DNA of 64,000 nt from Nicotiana tabacum (GCF_000715075.1 NC_134081.1:62995653-63059652); one strand, 5' to 3'. Shown: positions 21,095-32,345, counted from the first letter of the stretch. Made by a program: numbers and translations. The notes: generated from the letters alone by a model not told the origin.

Positions 21095-22381
21095 GAGTAA
21101 ATTTCATGGGTGGTCACCCAGCTTTGTGCTCATTATCCCAAAATCACTATTCTTTCTTCTATTACATAAAAATTATTTTACTTTGTTTCACTTTTGACAA
21201 AAATAACTTTGATCATTTTTGCAAAAAAGTCACCTCAAATGTGAGAGAAAATGACAAAAAATGATCTTTATGTTTGGGGTAAATTCAAATTGGGCCCTTA
21301 AATATACTCCTTAGCTATTTTGATCCCATATAAGGTTATCAAAACTGAGCGCTTTTGATTTTCATCTAATATTTAATAAACTCTGCTTATTAAATATATT
21401 AAAAATTACAATTTAGTTAACTAAAATTACCAATATAGTTCCATCAAATCTAGTGATGGACCAAAAAATTTAAAATTATAGGTGCTCTGCTAACTTAAAC
21501 ATAAAGTTACGATAGGAAATATATTACAAGTGTGAAACTAGTTGAAAAGTAAACAAAAAAGCAACGACACTTTTGCTTTGTATCCTTCTATTCCAATATA
21601 TATAAACAAATCATACATCTTCGGGACTAAATTAAATAGTTAGTATTTGATCCTTTAAACGATAAAAAAACTAATGATTTGTCCAAAAATCGAACCAATG
21701 GATGAGTCCAAATTCACCAATTATGACAATCGACATTAATGCCATTAACCTACATTCACCTTGAAATTGAGTTAACTCCTTTCATTTCATGATATATGAA
21801 TTTTAAATCTTCAGAGCGCATGATTAATTATGAACCAACAAAATTCAGTTATTTTATATCTAATTGCAACTAAGACCAAATGCTTTGATGAGATGGACTT
21901 GTCAAATACAGAAGTCGCAAAATAAAAAATGCATAAGATGCTAGAAATAATTTTAAAATAGCATACTACACCTCAAAAAATTATACCAAATCTTATAATA
22001 AGCCAAAAATAGCTGAAATTGTAAAAAAATATACTTTTAAATGTGATTCCATAACAAATCTCTTTTTTCGCATTTTTCATTAAAGTAACAATTATAGTTT
22101 GTTAAATACTCGACGAAAACTAAAAGTTCTTACTTTTGACAATCTTATGGAATCAAAATAGCTAAGGAGTATATTTAAGGGCGCATTTTAAACTTACTCC
22201 AAAATATAAGGATGATTTTTGTTATTTTATCTCACTTTAGGTGGATTTTTTAACCAAAAATTATCAAAGTTACTTTTGTGAAAAGTGAAGTAAAGTAGAA
22301 TGATTTTTACGTAACAAAAGAAAGAATAATAATTTTTGGGTAATGATTATAAAGTTGGATGACCACCCATAAAATTTACTC
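21095..22381. mobile_element. Non-autonomous Mutator-like element with long TIRs
   Basis: It starts GAGTAAATTTCATGGGTGGTC and ends with the inverse, GACCACCCATAAAATTTACTC. The inverted arms continue for roughly 270 bp at each end (about 21095-21370 against 22110-22381); matching words include TAATTTTTGTCAAAAG-like and CTTAGCTATTTTGAT-like blocks. A perfect 9-bp direct duplication GTATAAAGA flanks it (21086-21094 and 22382-22390), the hallmark of Mutator-type transposition. The 1287 bp hold no transposase frame, so it would depend on an element elsewhere. Confidence 0.92.
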
Positions 22382-22440
22382 GTATAAAGATGTATAAGCA
22401 CTGTAGTGAAAAAAAAGTAGATATGCGGGTAAAAATTGAA

Positions 22441-22590
22441 AAATGGCTGCGCAGGTACAATACCATGTGTTGGACTATGTATTTGTGCAAATATCCCAAT
22501 AAATGGCTACACAAGTGATAACTGGAAAAAAAAAATAACTACGCAGGTGCAATACCATGTGTTGGACTATATATTTGTGCAAATATGCAA
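22441..22590. repeat. Two-copy tandem repeat
   Basis: A ~54-bp unit centred on AATACCATGTGTTGGACTAT, continuing to TTGTGCAAATAT, occurs at about 22441-22494 and 22534-22588. The copies are nearly identical. No coding content. Confidence 0.75.
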
Positions 22591-22599
22591 ATAATATAA

Positions 22600-24010
22600 A
22601 CTAGATGTAGTAATTAGTTATATTTAAGTAATACTAGTAATTATATATATTGAGTTAGTATAAACATTTATTGTGGATAAAAGTTTTCCAAACATCTTAT
22701 CATCATATCGATTGATGGTACAGTCTAGGGGTATTTTAATAAACTGCCAGTGGATTAAGCAGTCAAATCACAAAATGACTTAATGAATCAACGTGCCTTT
22801 AATATAGTTTAACTAGTAAATATATTCGCATTTTGCGCAGTTGTGAAATATATCTTGTCTTACAAATATAAAAATCTAATACTATAAAGGAAATTTGACA
22901 ATATAGATACCCAAAAAGTAGAACTAATATGCCTTTTTTTAGAATTAACATGCTAATAAGCATAAAAATCGTAAATTTACTAAAAAAGGAAAAACAAATA
23001 TGGAGAAAAAGAAAACAAAAGGGGAGTAAGAACATAACACTTGTTTGTTATCATCGAACCTCTGTCTAAGAGAATCAGTTTGACACAAAAACAAAAATAA
23101 AATTCTAAAAAAAGTTACAACACCATAAGCACAAAGTAAAAAAATTTAACAAAAAAATTAAAAGTTACCTGTCGATTAAACAAAACGAAAAGGAAAAAAA
23201 ATAAAAGCACAATATAAAGTTAGTCTTATTCTCAGTAATAACTAAAGTCACAGTTTTGAAACTTGTCAAAATTTCTTGAAAATTATCAAGATGTTTAAAT
23301 AAACAAAGGCATTGAATAGAACGGGAAGGGGAATGTTTCAATGAGATAGATCAAATATGATTACTATTCGACCACAAATTTTCAAGATTCTGGTTCGCCT
23401 CACCTCAAGTTATAAATAAGAAGGTTAGACTTAGAAGTCATATTTTCTTGAAACTTTAGCATAATATTGTCACCATATTATATTTTTCGCCCAACTTGTG
23501 CAACATAAAGGAACTAAAGGAATAAAAGAACAAACAAAAGCAAAAAAAAATCTTATTATCAATGTAATTGCCTGTAGGATGAAAAGCAATGGTGGTTAAC
23601 CGGTCAAATTACAAAATGATGTTATTTTTAGTAGAAAACTTCCTTTCATCTTGATCCAAAAATTTGTAGGTTAATTTGAGTAGTAGTAATGTTCCATCTA
23701 AATTAAGAAACTAGATACCTAATCTGATGTTCATGTTCAATAGTCAACTGCAAGACCGGGGAAGGATCGCTAATTACTCTTTATTTTTTAGGTTCTATTT
23801 TAAAAGGTAATGACTCGTAACCTCCTGATGGTAGACGTTATCATATAGGCATTCATCTTTGGTAAATATTCAGGCACTTTTAATAATGACTAGTTGTATT
23901 ATTAGCCCGGGCTGAGCCCGGACCCAATTGCCAAAATCAATATATTGCCCTAAGACAATTCTCTAAATGTTTATAGAATCTTCGTAACACGGATAGAAGA
24001 GTATTTAATC
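22600..24010. other. AT-rich intergenic DNA
   Basis: No supported gene. A small GC-rich hairpin, CCGGGCT-G-AGCCCGG, stands out at about 23910-23924. The rest is A/T-rich with short chance frames. Confidence 0.6.
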
Positions 24011-24654
24011 TTGTGGATATGTAGAAATCCACTAGTAGTAGTTACATTGAACAGAACCTTTAGTACTAATATGTATATGAAGTATGTTATGGCAATGACA
24101 AATCTAAGCATATGGAAGCAAACGCAAAAACATGGAGTGGAAGCCAGTAGCAAAGGCAGGATTACCGTCAAGGGAGTTAAAAAAACGAAAAAGATAAAAA
24201 GGATGTAGCTGATGGAAATAGAACCAATGACCTTACAAATATTTTGAACTCCCTCAACCACTAAGCTATGCTTTTAGGTTGTGTCAAGAGGATTCAAAAT
24301 ATAATATAAAGAGGTATAAAATAAATTTTGCCTTATATATACACTGTAATCTTTCAGCGAAAGGGGGTTCGGGTGAACACCCTTCCGCCCCTGGTGGAAG
24401 CTTTTTCAGCAGCGAATATGAAAGATGCAACACATTATATCATAACCAAGGACGTAGAAATTCAATTTCAGCAATTGAGTTCCCGTGTCCAATCCCATAG
24501 CACCAAGGTCGATGAAATCAATTCGTTTCATAGTATCAGTTTGGAAAGTAATTTGACAGATCAGTTCCTCATATTGTATCTTTTAATTGACTGGATCAGC
24601 TATATATATATATCAAGTATACATTACCAAACTTGTAGTGCACCCTATAAGTAG
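24011..24654 (+). pseudogene. Unrecognised open frame split by a hAT MITE
   Basis: Frame 24011-24144 contains MYMKYVMAMTNLSIWKQTQ and runs into GTG GAA GC, which is also the target duplication. The frame resumes in the same phase at 24402 with FSAANMKDATHYIITK, DVEIQFQQLSSRVQSHSTK and VDEINSFHSI. Without the insertion and one duplication the open frame would be about 129 codons. It may be an exon: an AG lies just upstream at about 24023, and a GTAATTTG that could be a donor follows SLES near 24547. I do not recognise the family. No further exons are evident. Confidence 0.4.
24145..24393. mobile_element. hAT-type MITE
   Basis: The ends are imperfect inverted repeats: CAGTAGCAAAGGCAGG at the left, and CCTTCCGCCCCTG at the right (reading CAGGGGCGGAAGG in reverse). 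A perfect 8-bp duplication GTGGAAGC flanks it (24137-24144 and 24394-24401), as made by hAT transposases. At 249 bp with no coding it is a MITE. The motifs AACTCCCTCAACCACTAAGC and GGGTTCGGGTGAACACCC inside are familiar from a common Solanaceae repeat (from memory). Confidence 0.88.
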
Positions 24655-25379
24655 CCAAAATAGTAAGTCAAGAGGTATTTCCAAGCTTGATGTTCCTTCT
24701 GTTTTCAAGATTGGTAAGTAAAATTGTAGTCCCAAATAAAGCCTTGAAGAGCCAAGTCAAGTATTGAAATTGTTGTCAAAGTATTAATTCACCTGAGTTG
24801 CCATCAATATCAGAAAGATATTCTCGATCTTCTAACAACTTCTGTATTTATTTCTTTGGGCCTCTACATTTAACATTTAAATGGTTAGGCATAGTGTTTT
24901 CAACTACTCTTTCTATATCTATTTGATATTAAAAATATATTTTGACTTTTACTTATCAATTTTAGCAAATCAAGAGAAGACCATATTTCTTTATTTTACC
25001 CATATCATTAATTACTTATTTCACAAATCAGTTCTCAAGACTTTTCAAAATACTATCATTATTATGGGTACTATGGTAAAATATGCGCCTCATTTATTAT
25101 TTCTTAAGGCGCGTGCAAAGTACATTGTGGACAAGTAAAAGTGAACGAAGTGAGTACATACTGATTTGATCATCGTACTTGAGACTTCTTTACTCTTTTT
25201 GGAAGGGTATTCTATTTTTTTGTTTAAAAAAGTTATATCAGGTTAGAGATAAAGTAATTGAGTGCGAGGAAAAATTGATAAAACTCCTTACAGTTTACTG
25301 CTAAAAGAGTGAGTTCACTTAACCCATAAATCTCACAACAGAACAATCACTGGTCTTTTGAACACAACTGCCAATTACC
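24655..25379. other. Intergenic DNA, no gene seen
   Basis: AT-rich, with one plus-strand frame at 24881-25138 of low-complexity, hydrophobic composition and no motif. I regard it as chance. Confidence 0.55.
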
Positions 25380-25520
25380 TTCAGAGGAGAGGAGGGTTAT
25401 CAGGAGCCAATGCCTCAACCACAAATTGTGGTCCAAGCGCTGAACCACGGATTCCAACAGAAAGAATTTGCATAAATCGGCTACCAGAAGGAGTCATGAT
25501 CTGCAAAATAGATGTTGTAA
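25380..25520 (-). other. Exon-like minus-strand frame, unrecognised
   Basis: After a pyrimidine-rich stretch ending TATTTTGCAG (minus strand, acceptor-like, near 25503) the frame reads [37 protein letters not shown], then stops near 25390. It is more protein-like than its surroundings. I cannot assign a family, and there is no visible partner exon. Confidence 0.3.
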
Positions 25521-26439
25521 TTGGCATTATGTTGATTAAAGCGCTTAACATAACAACCAATAACCAATTTTAGAAGTGGCAAAATATGCCTTTGGAGGAT
25601 AAACAGATAATAACTCAGAAAAAGTGCCTTCACAACTTAGAAGTTTGAAACCAACATTACACTTCTAAACTTAAATATTTCCTAGGCTTATCTCTGAGGA
25701 AATTAGTCTACTATTCCTATGGCTTTTATCAACTGGCAACTCATGCCAGCAGCTCAAAGTTTGATCTGAGTAAAAGCCATCTTTGTATCAAGTTACAACA
25801 TGTTACGATCCAAAATCTCATCACAGGCGTCGTGATGACACTTAATCTCTAAAACTAGGTAAGCCGATTTCAATTACATTTTAAAGTTTTTTTTTTTTTA
25901 ACTAACAGCGAAAATAATTACAATAGACAACCTCCCAAAACTGGTAGTATAGAATCACGAACTCTAACTGAATACATGGAATGATCACGAGAACCGAATA
26001 TACAATACTATTTGATTACAAATTAACAGTACAATGAAATAAAAAGACTCCAAGGGACTGCGACGACTAAGCAGCTCTACCTTGAATCCTTACGATCCCG
26101 CTTTAACTCTGCTCAAGTCCGATGTCTCCAATACCTGGCTCTGCACAAAAATGTGCAGAAGTGTAGTATGAGTACACCACGGTCGGTACCCCATAAGTAT
26201 CAAGACTAGCCTCAGTGGAGTAGAGATAAAGTGCAGTCAAGACACTCACTAGTCTAATAACCTGTGCAATATAATATACAAAATAATAGAAAACAAATAA
26301 CAATAAGGGCAACATAAAATAACCAGTGATGTGCACAGTAAGACAATAAAATCACCATTAATATCGCTCAATAATTGATAAATACATTTACACCTAGTTA
26401 AATCAAGTTCTTCAATTAAATATCTTTCACACATAATTC

Positions 26440-26632
26440 TTACGAATAAAACTCTTTTTCAAATATAATTTCCTCAAATAAACATCTTTCGAATATAAAA
26501 TTCTTTCAATAAATATCTTCAAATATAATTTCTTTAAATAAATATCTTTCAAATACAATTCTTTCATATAATTCTTTTTGAATAAAAATCATTCCAAATA
26601 AATATTTTGAATATAATTCTTTCAATTAAAAG
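26440..26632. repeat. AT-rich tandem repeat in the solo LTR
   Basis: Variants of a ~28-32 bp unit, AATATAATTTCTTTCAAATAAATATC-like (for example TCTTTCAAATA and AATATAATT words), recur about six times with drift. It has no coding meaning. Confidence 0.65.
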
Positions 26633-26699
26633 TCTCATGTGACGCCTCATTTCAAAATCATAAAAATATGAGTCTCGACCCATTTTTATATTTTTCATA

Positions 26700-26955
26700 A
26701 ACACGGGTCTCAGCCCATTTTTCATGTTTCCACGGCACCTCGTGCCCATAATTAAATCACCATACTTCACCGGCACCTCGTGCCATCATTTCATATCATA
26801 ACTGCACGGACAATTCACGTGCCAAATATCATTATCATTTCATCACATCACCTCGTACCCACATTTCATATCTCAACTGCATGGACAATTCCCGTGCCAA
26901 ATATCCTCATTATTTACTCACGGCACCTCGTGCCCACATTTCATTTTATAATCCG
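26700..26955. repeat. Tandem repeat with CGGCACCTCGTGCC units
   Basis: A composite unit containing the short palindrome GGCACCTCGTGCC, followed by CATTTCATAT and ACTGCACGGACAATTC..CGTGCC, recurs at about 26730, 26770, 26850 and 26920. Confidence 0.7.
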
Positions 26956-27119
26956 CCTAGCCATAGCCACAGGCTCTCAATTTCAACATAAATCAGATTG
27001 TTATTAATTTATCAACAACAAGACAAATTGCACAAGGTATAAAAATAAACACAAGAAAATCACAACATCACATGAAAATCATCAACACCACAACCCCACA
27101 TCATCACATATCGTCTCTG

Positions 27120-27245
27120 ACAATAGCCACCCTTATCGCTCTTATAGCCACCCTTATCACTCCGCCCAGACAATATCAATAGCCACCCTTATCGCTCCTA
27201 TTGCCAACCTTATCGCTTCTATTGCCAACTTTATCGCTCCGCCAA
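27120..27245. repeat. Tandem repeat, CCACCCTTATCGCT unit
   Basis: About five copies of a ~22-bp unit, ATAGCCACCCTTATCGCTCC, later drifting to TTGCCAACTTTATCGCT. A related CCACCCTTATGTC unit is found in the LTR of element C at about 46380-46490 and at 58310-58440. Confidence 0.75.
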
Positions 27246-28469
27246 GACAATATTCCAACAACACAACAGTAAAATGCCACCTTTATACTCACATAATATC
27301 AACGGTGAAATGCCACCATTATCTCCTCAAAATAATAATTCACATAACACAACAATTTACACGACAAGTTATCACGGCAACATAACAAAATCAATTCAAA
27401 TTACAGTTTGCTCAATGGCCATAACAAATTCCAAGGATATAACAAAATCAATTAATTTCACAACAAATAGCCAAAAGCTCCACACAATGTGTACAACACC
27501 CAAACACAACCAATAAAGATAGAAACTAGTCAACATAAAGCAAAGTTTACATTAAATTCAAATTTTTAATAATTATATAAACACCTCTTCTTAAGCTTAT
27601 TTAATTAATTATTTGCAGAGGAAAAATCCATAATGAAATTCAATTCCAATAATTATCAAACCAACAAATCACAGAATTACATAAATAATCAAGTAACAAT
27701 CACATCAAATTGTCATATAACAACAGATTCAACAACAAGAAGGATTTAGGCACGACAAATAGATGATTAAATATATACCAATAATTACCCAATTTACCAC
27801 ACAATATGCTCAAGACTTTAACTCAATAAAATTATACACATATAGGCCGAGTACGTACTCGTCACCTCGCGTACACGGCTTTTCATATTTCACAAATGGC
27901 ACATAAGACTCAATGCCTAAGGGGTAATTCTCACACTCGAGGTTAAGCAAGACACTTACCTCTTTGAAGTTATGCCGATATTCCAAAATCGCCTTCTTGC
28001 TTGAATTGACCTCCGGACCGCTCAAATCTATCCAAATTAATTGTATAACTTCATTAAAATTCATCGAAAACAATTCCAGATAATAATACGTCGACTTAAA
28101 ATTTTATTCCAAAAAAGTCAACAAAAGTCGACGCGAGACCCGCCTCTCGGAACCCGACATAATTTTCATAAAATTCGAACACCCATTCCGATACGAGTTC
28201 AACCATACCAATTTTATCGAATTCCAATAACAAATCGACCTCCAAATCTTAAATTTAAACCAAGAGGGTTTTTTAAATTTTTCAACCCATTTCACTAATT
28301 TAGTGATAAAAACAACAATAGATTCATGTAATTTAACCAAAATCAAGTTAAGAATTCTTACCCAAATATTTTCCTTGAAAAACTCTTAAAATATCACCTC
28401 ACCCGAGCTTCCTTGGTCCAAACATAGAAGAATAACACGAATTTGGACTTTATTCTGCTGCCCAGGAAT

Positions 28470-29000
28470 TTGTTCTTCGCGTTCGCGATGAACAAATTCT
28501 TCAAAAGTCATTTTCAAACTCTTCTAAGATAGCCTCTAGTATAATGGTCATAACCTTTTGTACAAAACTCCAAATTATGAATGGTTTAACTTTCTGAAAA
28601 CTAGACTCCAATGGCTATAGCTTTCATTTGTTGCTCATCTTCCAATTCCTTATAGATTGCGAGATATAAGCTTCCAAAATCAGCCCTGTACAACAGAGAT
28701 TTCCAAACTCTTCCCGGACAGCCTATAGCGTATCCACCATAACTTTTTGTACACAACTCCAAATGGCAAATAGTTTACCTTTCTAAAAACTACACACAAA
28801 TGGTTACAATTTTTATTTTTGGATCATCTTCGAATTCCTTATAGATTGCGAGATATGAGCCTCTAAAGTCAGACGACGAACAACAAAATTTCCTTCTTCG
28901 CGAACGCGAGAACCTCTTCGCGAACGCGAAGAACAAAGTCCCAACAGCAAAATCCTTCTTCGCGAACGCGAGAGGCTCCTCGCGAACGCGAAGAACAACA
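28470..29000. repeat. CpG-palindrome cluster in the solo LTR
   Basis: TTCGCGTTCGCGATGAA occurs near 28477. At 28890-28995 the words TTCGCGAACGCGAGAACC, TTCGCGAACGCGAAGAAC, TTCGCGAACGCGAGAGGC and CGCGAACGCGAAGAAC follow one another. All are built on TCGCGAACGCGA, a near-palindrome. The arginine/serine-rich minus-strand frames over it are side products. Confidence 0.8.
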
Positions 29001-29693
29001 CCAGAACCAGCAACCAGCAGCATCAAAACACCCAAACTTGGTCCGGAACCACCCCGAAACAAACCCGAGGCCCCCAGGACCCCGTCCAATCGTATCAACC
29101 AGTCCAAATACATAACACGAACCTGCTCGAGGCCTCAAATCACATCAAACAACATTAAAGCCACGAATCATACCCAAATTCAAGCCTAATGAACTTTGAA
29201 ATTTCAAATTATATATCTTGTGCCGAAACACATCAAATCAATCTGGAATGACTTCAAATTTTGCTCACAAGTCATAATTGACATAACGAAGCTATTCCAA
29301 TTTCCAGAATCGAATTCCAGCCCCGATATCAAAAAGTGAACCCCCGGTCAAACTTCTCAAGAATTCATCTTTCGTCATTTCAAGCCAAATTCCTCTACAG
29401 ACCTCCAAATAATTTTTCGGACACGCTCCTAAGTCCATAATCACCATACAGAGCTATTGACATCATCAAAATTCCATTCCGGAGTCGTCTTCACACAGTT
29501 CTGACTACGGTAAAAATCCTAAGACTTAAGCTTCCGTTTAGGGGACCAAGTGTCCCAAATCACTCAGAATCATCCGGTAACTGAATTCAACCACGCACGC
29601 AAGTCAATACACATAATAAGAAGCTGCTCAGGGCCTTATGCCGACAGACGGGGCTTAAATTCTTAAAACGACAAGTCAGGTCGTTACACAACA

Positions 29694-30336
29694 ACACGTG
29701 CATACTAAATGTTAATTTGGGCAAATAGAAACGCACTCAGAACTACTCTACATTTAACATTTTAGTGGTAAGGGACAAAGTTTTCAAGTAATTTTATTGA
29801 ACACAGAAAGAGTAGATACTTGTTTTGTCGACGTTAAATCTTGTATGAACAATAGGTAAATAAACTATTCCTGCATAATAGATGAATCTATAAGCAGTTG
29901 AGGTAGACACGATGAGAGAAATAAACTTTAACTTATCATAATAAACAAAGCAGTTATTCTAATCTTCAATTGCAGTGATGATTTAATTATTTTTCAAATC
30001 AACATGTATAGAGAAATTGAAGCTCACATACTGAGCTTATGTAACATGTCTCCAAGTAGCAGCAGAAAAATCGTGCAACTACACAGAAAAAATTATCATA
30101 AGAGTAATTGCCTGAAGCATGTTGGCATCAGCATCTATAGGTGCATGTTACCCTACAAAAAAGCTAGGTGAGAACATTTTCACCAAATGAGAAACTGAAA
30201 ATACTATTCCAGTTAGATCTCTTAAACAAGAAACATGATTTTCACAGTTCTACTAATCAAAAATATCAATATTTGATGTTTCTTATCTCTACATACGTTA
30301 ATACATAAAAAAATTTATTCAAAAAATAGTCTGTGG
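29694..30336. other. Intergenic DNA before the HD-Zip relic
   Basis: No gene is supported. The sequence is AT-rich with scattered short frames. Confidence 0.55.
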
Positions 30337-30459
30337 ACGTACAAGACAAAATTGAAGCAAGTGGACTATGAGTTCTTGAAGAGGTGTATTGAGAATCTGA
30401 CAGAAGAAAACATGAGATTACAGAAAGAGGTTCAAGAGCTAATGGCACTGAAGCAATAA
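30337..30459 (+). pseudogene. HD-Zip class II leucine-zipper fragment
   Basis: The plus strand reads [20 protein letters not shown] then [17 protein letters not shown] and a stop. This matches the start of the leucine zipper just after the homeodomain in HD-Zip II factors, where the usual text is (R)TKLKQTEVDCEFLKRCCE... The heptad leucines L, L, L, L are visible. Just upstream, TTCAAAAAATAG..GTACAAG recalls the FQNRRAR end of the homeodomain, with a missing base and a 6-nt loss after LKQ. The remainder of the homeodomain, the zipper tail and the CPSCE motif are absent here. It is a gene relic or captured exon, not an active gene. Confidence 0.72.
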
Positions 30460-30885
30460 TAATCTGATGCATTTTGGTGTCGACATCTATAGTTGTAACA
30501 GTAAGCAGCTGATCATTTATATTGAGCCAAAATAACATGTGTTTAGACGAAATAACACTATCTCAATTGTGTTGTATTCTTTATTAGGTGCAGCAGACGT
30601 CGAACCCAACAGATAAATAGTTCTTCAATGAACCTTAATGAGTTTCGTATATTGGTGTAAGTGTACAGAAACTTTTAGTAACTTACCTTTCTCATAGATG
30701 CAAATAGTCCCTTGTCAAAAGCAGGGAATGATGAAAGGACTGTAACCTTACTGTCTGCGTAGTAGGCAATAATAATGTTCACAGTATTGAATTTAAGATA
30801 GATATTCATGCACAGAGAGAAATTTCATTTGTGATAAATAATGAAACAATTGCGTGTACTATACAGATTGCGATAAATTATACAA
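30460..30885. other. Intergenic DNA, no gene seen
   Basis: Right of the zipper fragment no continuation of an HD-Zip gene is seen. AT-rich with short frames. Confidence 0.5.
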
Positions 30886-30889
30886 TTGA

Positions 30890-31115
30890 TATATTAACCT
30901 ATTTTGGGAGTAGAGCAAGAGTCTGTTGTATTAGGAGTACACTGCACATGTCCTGATGTTGTTGTTATCTCAGCAGAAATGAGAGAAGTATCTCTTTCAA
31001 AGGGACTACGCTTCAGCGCTTGATTTCTAAGCACTTGTTGTAACGATAGTACACTCTTTTCATTCGCCATCTTAAGTTTATATTGTTCACACAGTCTAAC
31101 ATTCCTATCAAGACA
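30890..31115 (-). other. Exon-like minus-strand frame, unrecognised
   Basis: The minus strand reads RLCEQYKLKMANEKSVLSLQ, then QVLRNQALKRSPFERDTSLI, SAEITTTSGHVQCTP and NTTDSCSTPKIG, meeting GTTAATATAT (donor-like) at about 30893. The first part has the charge and leucine spacing of a short coiled coil. No family recognised. Another minus-strand frame with VVVTVFDDNFKGSQRSFLYN lies at about 31530-31650. Together they hint at a decayed spliced gene on the minus strand. Confidence 0.3.
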
Positions 31116-32345
31116 TTTCTTTCAATAGTAGGGACACTTGTTTGTTTGTTCAGAGTCCATCAATATTAAAATTTATCGCTCCCAAGTAGCAATTGGTACA
31201 AAAGTTCTACAATTTTGAACATTATAAAATTCATGGCCAGTAAGCGAACAACATTATAGCCGCAGTAGCTATAAAGAATCACTGAATAGACAATAGAGAA
31301 ATAAACATCTCTGCTACCAAGAATTACGGAATAAACTAATACAAAATTGTAAGAAACAAACGTAACAATTGTAAAAACGATTTCATTAATGCTAAGTAAC
31401 ATAAGTATTCAAAGATTTCAACCTTAAGCAAATATTAATATTTTGAGAATGAGGAGAACAAGAAGTAATTTTAAATAATATCTATTTATTTTAACTAACC
31501 ATCCTTCATGTCTGTTACGTCAAACCAGGCAGGTGTATAAACTTTTGTTTTGACCAAGGACTCTTGTAACATAACTCGCTATTATATAAGAAGCTTCTTT
31601 GACTTCCCTTAAAGTTATCATCAAAAACTGTGACAACCACAAATGGACCCTCCCACACACCGCACTAACATAGGAAAATATAAAATAGTAACATAAACTT
31701 TTTTTAACCTAAAGGCATGTTGGCTCACTTGGCATCTTTTAGGAATGCAGCAGATAAGAGCTTTTAGACTGGAAAAAAATGTTATTACAAGCTCATTTTT
31801 AAACCTGAATTGGGCCTTACTTCAAATGATAGTTCGTCTATTATCAAATTAAAGAGTTAAATTTTACTTTGCAATTTGAAAATCCATAATATAAGTAGCT
31901 TTACAAATAATTCTACCAAATACTAAGTAACATGCTTTTACAAAATTTCTACAGTGTTATATTCTTTCTCCTGGAATAACTATGCAAAAATGTACCTTCC
32001 TCAAAACTCAATGCTCCGAAACAGGCTTGACTTTAATTACAACTGTACATAACAACCCAAAAGCATGCATTTGAGGGACTCTTGAATGTCTGTAATTATC
32101 GAGTCGGCCCTATAACATCAACTATGCCTCCTTATTCATTATGTATTTTGGCCAGTTTCACTCCAACATTCAATAATTTGACTAATTCAAACAAAAATAA
32201 TGGTAAAGACTACAAATGAATGCGCAGAAGAAGGTCTTACAGTGAAATGGAGTTAACTTTGGGCCTTTTACTACAAGAATCACGATCCTCCAAATTTTAG
32301 CAATTTCTGAAATTCAGAAACCCTAGCACGATCTAACAATACAAT

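Larger units (their letters stand above)
25801..29688 (-). mobile_element. Solo LTR, 3.9 kb, with 5-bp TSD
   Basis: It begins TGTTACGATCCAAAATCTC and ends CAGGTCGTTACA, flanked on both sides by CAACA (25796-25800 and 29689-29693). No primer site, polypurine tract or gag-pol is present, so this is a single LTR left by LTR-LTR recombination. Its termini resemble those of the minus-strand LTRs at 42591 and 45598, which implies minus orientation. It holds several internal tandem arrays and a CpG-palindrome cluster, listed separately. Confidence 0.9.

Noticed and set aside
23908..23926. GC-rich hairpin CCGGGCT-G-AGCCCGG as a terminator or site
   Set aside because: Plants do not use such hairpins as terminators, and no gene abuts it; probably a TE scrap.
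24881..25138. Plus-strand 85-codon hydrophobic frame as a membrane protein
   Set aside because: Composition follows AT-rich DNA; no start context, motif or neighbour supports it.
27120..27245. Regularly spaced repeats that might suggest CRISPR
   Set aside because: Units are contiguous and drift, there are no unique spacers, no cas genes, and the DNA is plant LTR.
28790..29138. Minus-strand frames rich in RSRRR/FAFAR as an SR-type protein
   Set aside because: The composition comes directly from the TTCGCGAACGCGA array in the solo LTR; three overlapping frames are open for the same reason.
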